This document shows positions 1 through 12,529 of a stretch of DNA of 64,000 bases, in pieces. How positions within the stretch are numbered: the stretch's first letter is position 1; every line of letters begins with the position of its first letter. The stretch is from the NCBI GenBank assembly GCA_950295325.1, contig OX485804.1, positions 39,432,001 through 39,496,000 on the forward strand, read 5' to 3'. Source of the DNA: Polytrichum commune. Lineage: Eukaryota > Streptophyta > Polytrichopsida > Polytrichales > Polytrichaceae. Position numbers and translations under genes: made by a program. The notes under the pieces were generated by a model. The model searched no databases and was not told the origin of the DNA. It was given only the letters and a program-made list of their open reading frames with translations.

Positions 1-2210
1 ATAATGTGTGTGTCTATGGAAGATCTTTGTGGTGATCTTGATAATGTACTAATGGAAGCCATAGCTTTATGAAGGAACTCTACAAAGTTTAGATGATTGT
101 TTTCACATCCACAAAGATACCTTTCAAGGCGTTTTCCTCTTGAAGGTGAAGATGATATTGTTGATTTTGACTCTAACAGTTGGTGAATTTCATTTTTGTA
201 TATAGTATGGTATGTTAGGTTACTCTTTTATCATGTTGTGGCCTCAAATCTAATATGAGGTTTTAAGACCTAGGTATGATAGAAGAGTTTATCCATGGCC
301 ATCAACTAGTTGATGGTTTATTTTAGGTTCAACTCCTGCTACGGATAAACTGTTGATCATTCTTGTTGGATGTTGATATCATTACATGTTATTGTTGTAT
401 ATTGATATGTTCTTTGGACATTGTTGTTGAATGGTGTATGTTGTTTGTAGATATAATTGGAAAACCAACTTACTTATCAATGCCCAAGTTTTTGGCCGGT
501 TATCATTACAATGAAAAGGAAATTAACCGGCACTTGAAAGAAAATATAGGATATTGGCCGATCCAAATTAATGACAACAAGTTTGCAACCGATCAAATCC
601 TAAAAAAACCGGTAGAAATTATGAAGGGACGGATTTTAGCTGGTTGAGCTCAAAAATCTCCCGAACCCTAATCTACACAATAGTTCGTAACATGCACAAG
701 GAACAAGCCAAGTGGGAACAATGTTGTCAAGATAGCCCTTGGATGGTTGCAAGGGCAACAATGTAGCATTGTGGGAATGGACATGTTTTAAGCGTCAAGA
801 GAATGGTGTGGACAACTTTTATATGTATGCCGGTCCCATGTTGATGTGGAGGTTATTGAGTTGTTGGTTGAGATAGTGACAAGCTAACATGCGGAGCCAT
901 TTGTGTTGGGTGCAAAGTTAACATTAATGTTGGGGACGTGTTCTAATTTTTTAACATCATTCCTAACCACACATTTCTTGTGCACCATATTCAAATTTCA
1001 TGAGTTGGGAAAGTAGGGTGCATGTTAACCATGGGGATATGCACGACTTATTCTTATTGTGCATAATCCTTGTAAAGTTGGGTTTCAATTTGTGCATTTG
1101 CATAACTCCTTCTACTTGGACCACAAAGATCCAAACACGGGCATTGGCAAAATAAAGCCATTCACCTTCGGACGAAACTTAGGTTAAGGCAATCATCTAA
1201 TGGTGGACACAAACATAATATATGCCTTGGATACAAGCTTTGAGGGAAATGGCAATTCATGGTGAGGCTCGGGAAGTTTGAGGAACATGGAATGTATTCG
1301 ATCAACGTCTAGTTCCGTGTCCGGGGAGATTCTTGGGCATAATCGGATAAGATCCTAGTGTTTCCAAGTCCAATTGGTTACATGTTGACATCTTTTGGTT
1401 TTTCTTTATGCATTTGAAGACTAGTGTCTAAATTCCCCTAAAATTACCAGTAATTTTCTTGACGTTTTGAACTTCGACCACTTATCTCTCAAACTCAACG
1501 GGTTCATCTGTAACTCGTAGCCAATTCTCCATGTTCATTGGTCTAGTTGTTCTTATTATCCTATGCATGCACTTTAATAAGAGGCTAGGGTTGGCGACGA
1601 ACATAACATTATTCAGATCCATGATAGTGTTTTGTGGGATTGACAATATTCCATGCTGGGAACTCATGTGAGGGTGTTGACTCCAATCAACGATTGCCAC
1701 TCCAATGCAAACTTTACGTGAACATCGATGACAACTATTTGGTCAAATTGAAATATTGTTTGATGTTCATGGATGTGACACAACACATCACTCTGATATA
1801 ATCTTACAAATTCTAATCGTCTTCAAATTGCATGGGTCATGTGTTTAAGGGTAGATAGCCACGTCGACTTGATGTTTATGGTTATTTTGATTGTAGATGA
1901 ATAAGTTAGGTGAAGTTAATATAGGGAAGAACTCATCCATCAACCTATAAATGGTTGCTTGGGAGGTTGGAGGTTCTACTATTACTTTTGTTAAATGTAC
2001 ATTGATGATTGAAACATGATTTCCACGCATTTTAGAATGTAACTTGATTTTTGGACATTGTATGAATACACTATTCAATTTGAGAAAGTTGATTCTAAGT
2101 GCATCCAAAACCAACAAAACATAAAGGCAAGTTCGTTTAGGCCACATTTGGTTGAGGATCAAAATTATGTCTAGTTTAAGGTAGAAGTGAATTATTTGAA
2201 TACTTTTCTC
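1..2210. other. Intergenic sequence, no gene recognised
   Basis: AT-rich sequence with only short open frames. The longest are 94 aa on + at 363-647 and 105 aa on - at 1845-2162. Neither shows a domain, repeat or composition I recognise, and stops are frequent around them. It may be decayed mobile-element sequence, but I see no terminal repeats that define an element. Confidence 0.4.
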
Positions 2211-2410
2211 TTTGCACCCCTCCTCGTCGGATATGAAACATGCGATTAGTGCAAGATGATTAACATATCCAAATTATGCACGTAGCCATTTGTCTCATAC
2301 TTTGTAGAGCTCATGAATATCTAATTCATTATCAAAATGAAGACTATCATGCTCGTTAGGTGGTCAAATAGGGCCCCCAAATTATGTTGACTATTGACCT
2401 TGTGATGTAA
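2210..2410 (+). repeat. Dispersed repeat family R, fragment
   Basis: A segment with the landmarks 'ctcgtcggatatgaaac', 'aacatatccaaat', 'gtggtcaaatagg' and 'aattatgttgactattga'. It aligns by eye with 20925-21135 and 33075-33290. In the 33-kb copy this segment runs directly into the half of the family found at 19.5, 39.7 and (inverted) 4.7 kb, so both belong to one larger unit. No coding potential is seen. Confidence 0.55.
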
Positions 2411-3500
2411 ATGATGATTAGCCACAAGCGGTCACCTGACATTGCAAGGGAAAAAAGAAAGAAAAAGTCAGATCAACATTGACATATTCGAAGTACAATC
2501 CACCTTGACATTTGTTAACACTTTGGAGCAAGGAAACTTGGAACACTTGTGTGGTGTTAACACTTATCGGGGGTAGCACAAACAATTTGTAACGCCTATA
2601 TGAATAATACTAATGTGATTTGGAATTGAAAACAATAACACTTATATAGGTGAAGGTTGAAAATACACAAGATACGAGTGTCACCGTACATCCAAGCATA
2701 ATGAAAGAACGTATCTTAAGTAGTTTGATGAGATTCTTGTGCACGCCAAAGGTCTTGTTTCCTTTTCAAGTGTTCAATTGCTTTGGATGAGAGGTGTAAC
2801 ATCACTAGGTTTTTGTTCCGTTTTTTTTTTCAAGGTCACTAAAGCACATTTAGCATCCTTGATACTCTACTCTATCTACCACCACATCATCAATTTTCAT
2901 ATTGTCAACTTCCTCAATGGGTTCATTATCAACTACATCATTTCTTTCATCAAGCACACTTATAATTTCCTCCTCAAAACGTATATATATGAACTGTTTA
3001 GATCCAATTCCAATACATAAATAATGAACTCATGTACATTCACAGTGGGTCCAGTTCTACATGATGGACCTAATTCAGTTTCATCCAAGCTATAAGGTTT
3101 CATAGCCTCACTTCCATTTGAACTAACACTTATTGTATCGAGATGAATTCAATCAACATGGAACCATGCATTTTCTAAATTCTCTCAACAATCAACAATA
3201 AAGGCTTACTAATGGATTGATTTATTTCTTATTTTATTTCTTCCTTTTTCTTAGGAGCGCAATTTTCCTTAACACATATCAAAGTTGGACTGCACCTCTA
3301 TGCACGGACATCATCAACCATGTATTTTGACCTTCACAACACGGTGACATTGACTGATACTAAAGAAGAGAAAAGAAGAAGCCCGAAAAGGAAGGCAATG
3401 GGATTCGATTTCAAAAGGTGGACCGCCACCCTAGTCACGCCAACCATCATTGAAAACGAGCCCTAAAAACTTTTTGTTCTAAAAAAAAAACCCGGAAAGT
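2411..3500. other. Intergenic sequence, nothing recognised
   Basis: Low-GC sequence with short open frames only, such as 93 aa at 2739-3020 with hydrophobic low-complexity composition. No homology, repeat boundary or regulatory structure was identified. Confidence 0.35.
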
Positions 3501-3860
3501 TACATGGAGTTGAAACACACACAACTCCCCTTGCCACCATCCAATGCCAACGAGGCAAAGAAGACGACGCCCGGCCTTTCTCACATGTACCTTGGGGCTT
3601 CATTTGGGTGCAAGGGAAAGTCTAGGAGGGGTGTAGATTGGGTGCGCCACTTTGAAATGCTTTGTAGGGTTAGAGGAATGTTTGGGCCTAAGAATTAGGT
3701 ACAACTCCCACATTATTGCCGTCGAGACGGGAAGGGATGACGCTTACCGTGGCCGATGTACATTGAATGTTCATTTAAGATCGCGGAGATAGAGGTGGGA
3801 GGAGTAGGGGTGATATCTAGGCGGGGTGTAGATTTGGTTGGGGGTTTGTAAGTGCTACGG
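3500..3860 (+). repeat. Distal copies of the ~180-bp tandem repeat
   Basis: Contains the landmark 'tagatttggtgcg' (or near variants) at about 3634 and 3829. Shared flanking blocks include 'cccttgccaccat..caatgccaacgaggcaa' and 'ttagaggaatgtttgggcctaa', which recur in the array at 5.59-6.13 kb. A 64-aa open frame at 3504-3698 lies inside the repeat and is not supported as a gene. Confidence 0.5.
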
Positions 3861-4734
3861 ATGGTTATTAGAGCCTTAACTCTTAGCTTCATGAGAGGCT
3901 CGTTTTGGGTTTATGAATGATTTTTGAAGGCAAATTTATCCAAAAGAAAGGTGGTAGGCAGGTCACAATAGGGTATCGTTGTGTTCCTCGTGAAGTTTTA
4001 TCGTCAATGGCGAGGATCCCATTCCAATATGGGAAGGTGGTTGTTCACCATAAATGTTTAAAGTCAAGAATGAACTAATTTTTCTCTTTGTTGATGGATT
4101 ACTACATATAGTAATTTAAAAAAAAAAATTGATTGAATTTTTTTTTTCTTACGTCAAAGTGTAGATTTTATTTGAATGTAGTCTTGACAATTTGGACTAA
4201 ATTTTTAGGGAATTGTCGAATTGACCACAAAGACATGTTGCACGGTCACATGATCTGTCAAAATTTGATTTTCTCATCGTACACATGAAGAGGAGCAAGG
4301 TGTCAACTTTGTGTTAGAATTAATAAAGTTGTCCAACTTGGATGACAAGTCAACGCCTAGTTGACACATTACATATTGATTATGGTCGTTTGAACTAGTG
4401 TGTATGGTCAATTTAACAATCCCCTGATTTTATTGCATACTTATCACAATTTCTTTAAGTTTATTAATTATAAATAAATCAAGAAAATGACTGAATATTG
4501 CTACCGTATTGATGTGATGTTAACATCATTAGCAACAAATTTTGTTAGGTACAATAAAAATTGAGCTCTAGAAAACTTAGTTTTAGATGATCTAATGAAC
4601 CCACGATACACTCCAAGAAGTTAATAGTTGAGAGGATTGTTTTGGGGCTAAGGTGATGTGGGCCTTGCATGGTCACCCTTCTTCATTGGACACTCAAGGT
4701 AGATGGGTCTTGAGTGGCTTGTTTTCTTAATTGG

Positions 4735-5120
4735 ACTCCTATATTTGATTGATATGTGATTATGTGCGGATCAAAGAGCAAACAACATAAAGACATGTGT
4801 TCAAAAGGGATTGGACTATGTCTCCCAATATTAACAAATACTCTACACTCAAATGTGAACACAGTTGGGAGGACCTATGTATCCAGTTAAGAAATCAACA
4901 AAACATGTCTTTTCAATAAGCATAACTAAATCAAGGGAGATCCAAATTTCAATCCATTTTTTGCAAATGCTTCATCATAGATTTGTTGATGCAACACTAG
5001 TTTGATTGTGTGAATCTAATCAGTAGAAGATGGAGAAGATGGAGAACAAACCAAATAACTCCCACATACCTTACATTAGAGTCATACATGGCAAGGGTTA
5101 TTGTTGATAATGGACACCAA
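4735..5120 (-). repeat. Dispersed repeat family R, inverted copy
   Basis: In reverse complement this matches 19380-19790 and 39715-39975. Shared words are 'ggtcctcccaattatattcattattgag', 'tagtccaatctctttcaaacatgtgt' and 'tttgctctttgatcctcac'. The copies differ by many substitutions and small indels, so the family is old. It may be an LTR or a non-coding transposon part, but no termini were defined. Confidence 0.6.
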
Positions 5121-5232
5121 AATGACACGTGTTACATTGAGATTGGACTATTGCGATCATGTGAGAGTGAATATCTAGAAAGTGAGATCTAACACTTTGT
5201 AGATTTGGAACCAGTAAAATCCAATTACGAGA

Positions 5233-5452
5233 CATAAAACAACAATTTGCGTGATTTGCAATTGCTAACTGGATGACATAGTTCCCAGTTCGATCCATTG
5301 GTCAAAATTGTTTGTGGAGTTGGAAAGAGCCCACAATAGGGCCCATAAAACAACAATTTTCGTGAGCTGCAATTGCTAACCGGACGACACAATTCCTAGT
5401 TCGATCCATCGGTCAAAATTGTTTGTGGGGTTGGAGTGCCCACAATAGGGCC
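5233..5452 (+). repeat. Tandem duplication, 111-bp unit x2
   Basis: Two adjacent units starting at 5233 and 5344, both beginning 'cataaaacaacaatttkcgtga' and ending 'gcccacaatagggc'. They differ by scattered substitutions. A related single unit is recognisable near 44330-44400 ('cttgcaattgtaaactggacga'), so this is an extra part of dispersed family R. Confidence 0.75.
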
Positions 5453-5544
5453 ACATACTTTAAACGGACACTCCTAAATTCCAATCCCTTACCTCAAGGC
5501 TCAAAACAAGAAGAAATTAATTCTATTGCATGTAGCTATTGTGA

Positions 5545-6140
5545 TCATGTGAGAGCGAAGATCTAGGTAGTGAGATCTATCATATTTGTAGATTTGGGTG
5601 CGTCGTTTTAAGTGGTTTGGAGCATTAGGGAAGTGTTTGGGACTACACATTACATGGGCACAGCACCCAATGCCTTGCCACCAAGGCAAACATGACATCA
5701 CCCATATTCCTCTGGCGTTCATTTGAGAGCAAGGAGATAGAGACTAGGGTAGAGGGTAAGATCTATGACGTGTATAGATTATGGTGCCTGCTCGTACACA
5801 AATGCCTTGGAGGATTAGAGGAATGTTCGGAGCTAAATGGGGGGCACAGGCAAACGAGACGACACTCCATCCTCCCTTATGTACCCATGGCATTCATCTG
5901 AAGTCGAAGAGATAGAGTGAGATCTATATTCTGGTAGATTTAGGTGCGCTGTGGAGGCCAGCGGATTGTTCGCAGTCTAATAAATGGGCACAATTCTCAA
6001 TGTCATGCCAACATGGCAAGCGAGACGTCACTCCTTCATCGTCATGTACCCTGTACGTTGATTTGAGGTCCACGAGATAGAGCGAGGAGTAGATACGGTG
6101 ATCTACAGAAGAAGTAGATTTAAGTGCGCGCTTTTAAGTG
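5545..6140 (+). repeat. Tandem array, ~180-bp unit, upstream of cytochrome b5
   Basis: The landmark 'tagatt' followed by 'gggtgcg'-type sequence recurs at 5589, 5775, 5935 and 6115, spacings of 186, 160 and 180 bp. Each unit carries 'gggcacarcacycaatg', 'ccatattcctctggcgttcattt'-type text and 'gagatagag'. Divergent copies sit at 3.5-3.86 kb. The array ends where the CpG-rich start of the cytochrome b5 gene begins. Confidence 0.7.
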
Positions 6141-6386
6141 CTAGGAATGTGCGGATTTGACTGATCTGCTGCCTGTGCGGGGCGACGGAGGAGACTGTGG
6201 TTCTTGCACAAAACCCTCGCGCAGAACTGCACTTCCGCTTTCGTGTGTGCACATCAATCGGGCGCGTACTGGCTCCCAGGCGCAGCCACGCCATCGCCAC
6301 ACGCGCTAGGGCTGCGCAGCGAAAGAAATTTCAAGAAACGGTGCACTGAGTCGCACAGGGGAGAGGTTCGAAGGATTCGAGGCGCA
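6125..6386 (+). promoter_or_regulatory. CpG-rich promoter/5' leader of cytochrome b5 gene
   Basis: GC and CpG content rise sharply here compared with the sequence upstream, and the rise continues to the first exon. The reading frame of the protein stays open back to 6204, but no ATG occurs in that frame before 6387, so the upstream part is taken as 5' leader. I saw no convincing TATA box. Confidence 0.5.
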
Positions 6387-9300
6387 ATGGCGACCGAGGG
6401 AAAGAAGATCTACAGCCTGGCTGAGGTCTCAGTCCACAACCACGCCAAGGATTGCTGGCTCATCATCGACGGCAAGGTGAGCTTCGTTCGACACTCTACG
6501 GTGTGGTTGTATTACGCTTTTTTATTTTTTTTAATCATTTTATTCCATCTGCTCTGGGTCTTTCGATTGCCAAGTTCGTGGTTGCCGCGATGGCCGATTG
6601 CTGGAATGGATATGTGTTGGAGGTCTTATTCGGGCGAGCTTTTAATTTTTAGCTTAGGGGATTATTACATAAAGCGCGTTTGCGAGATGTGGAGTGTCCA
6701 TTGGCTCCACGGTGCTTAGTAGTATGCTTGTGATTGTGGCCATGCTATGGAATGGCTCTGCGACGGGCTGTTTAGGAATATGGTTGCCTCTAATCTGCCA
6801 TTATGGAAAATCATTCAACAACGGACAGGTTTGACAGTGGGGGATTTTTTTTCCTTATGTTTTTCCATTGCTCTGGATATTCGATTGCCGAGTTCGTGGT
6901 TTCCCTGTGAACATAGTGAGGCGATGGCCGATTGCTGAGGTGACGACTTTAAAATATATGCGTTGGAGGTTTTATTCGGGCGAGCTTGTGATTATTAGCT
7001 TAGGGGTTATTGCATAGAGCGTGTTTGCGGGCTGTGAAGGCCATTGGCTCCGTGGTTTCCAGTATTATGCTTGTCATTATGGACATGCTATGGAATGGCT
7101 TTGCAAAGTATGTATTGCATTTTTTCCTTTGTTCTTTTATTTCTGTTTTTCCATTGCCGAGTTCGTGGTTTCCTTGTGGACATGGGGAGGCGATGGCCGA
7201 TTGCTGAGGTGATTGCTGAAATGGATTTGTGTTGGAGTTCTTATTTGGGCGAGCGTGTGATTTTTAGCTTAGGGATTATTGCATAAAGCGCGTTTGTCAG
7301 ATGTGGAGTCCATGGGCTCTGTGGTGCTTAGTAGTATGTGTGGGTGATTGTGGATATGCTATGAAATGGCTCTGTGACTGGCTGTCTAGGAAGCATGGTT
7401 GCTTCTAGTCTAGCATTAAGGAGAATCGGTCAACAACAGACAGGTTTGATAGCAGGGAGTTTATTCGTTGATCCCTCGAGTATTTTTCGGAACTTTGTTG
7501 ATCCTTGCAACTATAGACAAAGGTCCTTCTGTGTGGGACTATATACTTGCTTGTACATGTTGGCGAAAGTTGATATATTCTGCTTGCCATTTCCTCATGT
7601 CTGCTTTCTCTTTCATTTAATTTTTTGATGTTCATATGCAATTCTATCATCCTTTTGATGTGCAAGCTACCTTCAGACTTTAGATGTCTCATCCAGATCC
7701 CTCACTATTGGTTTGAGGTTGTAGTTTGATATATTTGTCCAACGAGACCTTGATTTTGTTCTGAATGGACATGTCTCTTTCTTCATGTTCACAGCTTTGC
7801 AGACTTTAAATCTGCAAATTTAAAAATATGCAGTTCCTTTTTCTAACCAAGTTTGTTAGCATTGTTAACTTGTCTCATGTGCAAGTGCCCTTTAGACTAT
7901 AGGTGCCTCATCCGGATCTTTCGCTGTTGACGTTGAGGTTGTAGTTTCATGTAGTTGTCCAATGAGGTGTTGATTTCGCTCTCATCGTGATCACAGCTTT
8001 GCAGGACTTCAAATCCACAAACCTGCAAATATCAAGTTCGTTCCATAAAAGTTTGTTACCATTGTTAAGTAAGGGCTTGCGGAAGATGTTGTGGTCTTTT
8101 TATTCAAAGTGATGATTGTGGGCTCATGTAGTACCTGTACTTTGTTCATTCTCCTGAAGTCTTTTGGACCATACCATCAGTCTCCACATCATATTATTAT
8201 CTTTGGATATAGAATCTTCATGCACGTGCTTCTAGTGAGATAAAGAAACCTTGATATCATGTTTTAAACTTTGTTGACGGTGGATTTAATCGTTCTCATC
8301 GATTTTTCCAGCTTTCCTCCTCCTCCTAGAGTTCAGGATATTATCATCTGAATACCAGTATCTTGTATGGATTCATCACACTGTGCACAAGGCTTCATTT
8401 AGAAGTTATGTTGTGTCCTGATGGAGGGACAACAGGATTTTGATAGACTTTATTCTGTAGAGGTTGCTAAGCTGTACAAGTAGTTGTGTTTTCCTGCACT
8501 AAAAGAGTAAATGGTCAAGCTCTCAAGTTGATGGAAAATGCCTTTGACCTATTTCAGGCATTGGGAAATTTTCCACTAAAGAGAGATTGGCCATTATAAA
8601 GAAGAGTATCATTTCCTTTGTTCAGAAGGTGTTGTGAACTTGGAATATGCATCGACATGTTCTTTATCTCTTTTCTCTCAGTATTCGATGTCTTATCGGT
8701 AACAGGCAGCATATTGTCTGATCATATGACAACGATCTGCAGGTTGCCTTTTTCTGAAAACTTGAGAGTTTTATGATGGCAGGTATACGATGTCACCAAA
8801 TTCCTAGAAGAGCACCCTGGAGGAGACGAGGTTCTTCTCTCAGCAACTGGTATGCTTGTTTCCTTTGTACACATGCCTTTGCTCTGGCCATTGCTTGTCC
8901 TGTTTCTCCCACTTTTCAAGGAGTGGTAGCTTCTCAGAAGCTTTGATGGAGGATTTGTGCTTAGAAGCCTTTATGGGGAATTCATCAATTTTAATTGGAT
9001 TCTTGCTCAGCAAGAAAAGAAAAACATTGAAACTGCCAAAGTATCAGATGAGTGGCTACCTAGTCTTGGAGAATGTAAGAGAGAGCTCACTTCATCCTTA
9101 CAAAATAGCTAATATGTTGCTGGGACTTGAAAATGGAGTGCTCTGACTTGCTGCTGAAGTGTTCTGAGCTTCAAAACTAGGTTTCTTTTAGCTCTGAGAA
9201 GATCAGGAATATCTTGTGCATATATGTTGCTTGATAAACTGAAGCTGCAAGTGTTTATCAGTGCAAATATTTTGTCAGCTCTCTGCCTTTGTGCATGAAA

Positions 9301-9599
9301 TGTATTTAGGCAAGGCTTGTTTGTGGTGGTTCACAGGAAAGGATGCAACTGATGACTTCGAGGATGTGGGCCACAGCACGAGTGCACGGGCAATGATGGA
9401 AGACTACTTTGTCGGTAACATTGACCCCGCCTCATTTCCATCGAAGCCTACATTTACTCCAGCCAAACAAGCTGCATACAACCCTGACAAGAGTTCTGAG
9501 TTCATCATCAAGATTCTACAGTTTGTTGTACCTCTTGCCATTCTTGCATTGGCAGTGGCTGTGCGTTTTTTGACAAAGAACGAAGATGTGGCAAAGTAA
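6387..9599 (+). CDS. Cytochrome b5, tail-anchored (ER type), 3 exons
   Basis: Exons are 6387-6476, 8783-8849 and 9337-9599, all with GT-AG introns, giving 139 aa. Cytochrome b5 is a small heme protein that passes electrons to desaturases, hydroxylases and P450s at the cytosolic face of the ER. The N-terminal heme domain (about residues 8-82) has the HPGGDE motif with His41 and the DVGHS motif with His65, the two axial heme ligands. A linker of about 25 residues precedes a hydrophobic C-terminal anchor (about residues 108-129, ILQFVVPLAILALAVAV) and a short charged tail, typical of tail-anchored plant b5. Length fits the family (about 130-145 aa). The start is the first ATG in frame and gives the usual short N-terminus. 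Intron 1 (2.3 kb) carries tandem duplications. Family identity is near certain; the isoform is not assigned. Confidence 0.95.
6519..7460 (+). repeat. Intron-1 tandem repeat, ~300-bp unit x3
   Basis: Three consecutive degenerate units lie inside cytochrome b5 intron 1. The landmark 'ttcgtggtt..gatggccgattgctg' occurs near 6573, 6891 and 7160. Units 1 and 3 also share the end block 'acaacrgacaggtttgayag'. Unit 2 lacks that tail, which suggests unequal exchange or deletion. Landmark spacing is about 319 and 269 bp. Confidence 0.8.
7657..8068 (+). repeat. Intron-1 tandem duplication, ~210-220-bp unit x2
   Basis: Units begin 'atgtgcaag' at about 7658 and 7878. They share 'agaytwtagrtgyctcatccrgat', 'gttgaggttgtagttt', 'cacagctttgcag' and 'gtttgttascattgttaa'. 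They follow the 300-bp repeats in the same intron, so roughly 1.35 kb of the 2.3-kb intron is duplicated sequence. Confidence 0.75.
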
Positions 9600-11480
9600 G
9601 AAGCCATTTAGTTATGTAGCTCATCCATTTGAAGATTGTTATAGCCTGTGGATACGTCAGGTGTGACTGTATTGTCAAATTTTAAAAAAAAAACACCAGA
9701 TGTTCCCTTCTCAAAGACAGTGGAGAAGTAGGTACTGGCTAGAATACAGTATTGTGCTTCTTGTCAGGTAGGGTTGCAGTAAACTGAAATATAGAGAAGG
9801 GACCTTGAAGTGACTTCACATGTAGACACATTTTTTTCTCTACCACGATTTGCTCTATTGTGACCAATAGTCACGTTTTCACGTGTGACAATATATGTTG
9901 ACAATCATCAGATGTGGTTGAGGCCACCTTTTGTTACTACTATCCTCTCTTATATTGTTCCAAATGGGTGTTTGCATGGCCTTCTCAGCGTTCTGTTTGC
10001 AAGCCACAGGAACTTGAAAACACAGTCCTATGTCACTACTGGCATTTTCTAGGTTTTCGCTTGACCACCGCTTTCAGGGTCAATCTTACATTACCATGAG
10101 GTGATAATGCAAGCTGATAGAATTATCATAGAGCTGAAGGCATACTTGCAATGAATGTTTTCACTTGTTGTACTTTTAAGTGCAATTCTCAAGATTGTGT
10201 AGAAAGAAACGAAAGAAGGAATGTCATGGGGGTGGGGGTGACTGGGGGAGCCTTAGTTTCTGTTTTCACAGGTGGACTGTTCTACAGTATCTACTACATG
10301 TATTAGAGTTGGTGTTAGAAGGTGTTTTAAGCAAGTGGGACTGGGGCTTGTTTCTTTTCTTAAATTCCATTGTTTAGGATGATGTGCGTCAAGTATATTG
10401 TGGCTATTTGTGAAAGAGTCTCCATTAACTTGTGGATTTCCGGAGTGGGGATCTGGAGATCTTGGAGGTGTTTAGTGGTTGTTGTGTGTATAGTTCCTCG
10501 TATTCCTACTGTGATGATGATGTGCAGTAGTACTTCCCATCCTGATTGGGATAGGAGAGGGTCACGATTGTGTAGATTGTTATTGACCTAACAATCTTTG
10601 TTGCTTATGGTCTTACTTGTGGCTCAGGAAGATGAAGCTGTATGCTACTCGCAACTCTTTGTGATACAGATCAAAGCTTCGCGGGTCTTCTCATGTTGGG
10701 TGATTTACAGCAAAGCACACTTGTGTGCAGTTATGCCATCCATCTGCGATATTACTGCAAATGAGGTAAACTCCATCACATCAAGATTGCTGAGAGTGAT
10801 TCCGAGGCGCAGACATGTTGGCCAGTGATATATATCAGAGGGATGTCTACAGGTCTACTAGGGATACAGAGCACTTGAGTACCTCTTTCCAGAGTCTTGG
10901 TAGCCCTAAGCACACATGTCCAGAACTCAGGCCAGGTGCAGGCTTCTGTGGTCAATTTGTTGCCACATTGTGATTCTCAGACACATGACAGGAAACTAGA
11001 GAGCACGTGGAATCCACTGATTCAGATCACCTGCTGGGTTCAAGTGAGTGCAGGCGTGCATATCTATTAATCTCTGTTGTGAGTTATGAGCCTACTTGGG
11101 AACGGCCATCCGACGAGATTTCATGCCACGCAACCAACAGCCACAATTTAACGATTTCTCTTGACATGTCAGTATTTATCTTTACGATGGCATCTTTCTC
11201 TTGGACAACTACTATTTCTATTTACTACCATCATGTAGTTTGCCTTAGTGCACAGATCAATTGTGTACCTATTGGCTTCTAATGGTGTTGAGATTGAGAT
11301 AAGTATAACTTCATTCAGACTCATCCTCCTGTATATCCAAATGATGCTTATCTGAATGTGACTGATGGCGAAAACGTACATGTTCTGGCCACTCGTACTC
11401 AGGGAGGTAAGAGTACACTCTTGTCACTGGAGAGAGGGAATTATTGTATACGAGCATATCCATCATCTATCCAACATGAA
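9600..11480 (+). other. 3' region of cytochrome b5 and unassigned downstream sequence
   Basis: The first few hundred bases after the stop are probably the 3' UTR, but no clear AATAAA polyadenylation signal is seen. The rest to 11.48 kb is of mixed composition with short open frames and no recognisable protein, repeat boundary or RNA gene. Confidence 0.35.
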
Positions 11481-11553
11481 AACTCCCCTATAGGTTTGTT
11501 GCCGATTCATCTTAAATGACCTCTACTAGATTAATTCTGGGTCTCTAAACCTA

Positions 11554-12069
11554 CACTGTTGTGTCTAATTAGTGTGGATTACAATTTGGAGTTAGGTTTT
11601 GCTATACCTTTCTACTGAGGGTATCATTTTTTACCCATATAACATAAGTGCACAAAATATGATGTTTAGTATCACCAATTCTAAATGTCTTGCTCAATAC
11701 TAATCGTAAACTGCGGTATAGTGTCACCAACACTTGATGTTAACCCAACATGTAACTTGCCAAGTGACTTTTCATCCAAATTTCAATCACCCATTACAAT
11801 TTTCCATCACAAGTTGCTGACAAGAGAAGGTAGGGTTTTGGCCAATGGATGAATTCATCCAAATCTATTACAATATTTGTTCACTTATTCATAAGATGTG
11901 TCATCCAAAAAGTTACCATAGTGACACTAAATACCAGAAGACACTAAATTTCATACTAAATGCACACCGAAGAATATGTTATAACTTAGTTGGTAATAAA
12001 AAAGCTTGGTAACAAGTTTAGCAACACATAACTCCAAATAATAACCCACACTAATTAGACAAAATAGTG
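11554..12069. mobile_element. CACTA-like non-autonomous element
   Basis: Begins CACTGTTGTGTCTAATTAG and ends CTAATTAGACAAAATAGTG. The inverted ends stay similar for about 45 bp, including 'agtgtggattacaatttggagtta' against its complement. Length is 516 bp. Flanks 11471-11553 and 12070-12110 align to 27680-27810, where the element is absent. CACT..AGTG ends point to CACTA-type DNA transposons. Flanking triplets are cta and taa, so the duplication is not clean. No ORF is seen. Confidence 0.65.
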
Positions 12070-12529
12070 TAATTCCGGTGTCAAATCAACTACAAAAAGT
12101 AAACCTCTAGGCTACATGAATGAATGCTATTCATGGCCTTTATGCTAGATGAATGAGAGGTACACTCCCTCTCTCCTCTGTGACCAAACTGAATCTCCTA
12201 ACCTATTGCTTATCCAAGTGGATATTGCTTGAACAACTCAACTCCCTTGTGCCTTTCTATCCACGTTGGGAGCATTCTTCCATCTACTCAAGTTGTTTAT
12301 GGGGGTATAAGTGATCTTGCTCATGGGCAAAAATCAAAGGTTGTGAACGGTTATGTTTTCTACGTGGAAAAGTAAAAATACACTTCAAGCATTTTTCATA
12401 TGCTTTTCTCCATATATGCATGGAAAATGCTTTAAGTGCTCTCTCTACTGATATGAGCAATTGAATATGTCCCAAGAACAACTTGAGTACGTGGATATCG
12501 CTTTGTTAACACATATCTCTCTTCTAGCT

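Noticed and set aside
1482-2162. Two - strand open frames (72 and 105 aa) as a possible split gene
   Set aside because: No conserved motif, no joining splice sites that keep a recognisable protein, and composition like the surrounding non-coding DNA.
6204-6719. 171-aa open frame covering cytochrome b5 exon 1 with an upstream extension
   Set aside because: The frame opens at TTG, not ATG. The first in-frame ATG is at 6387, which gives the normal cytochrome b5 N-terminus. The 3' part reads into intron 1.
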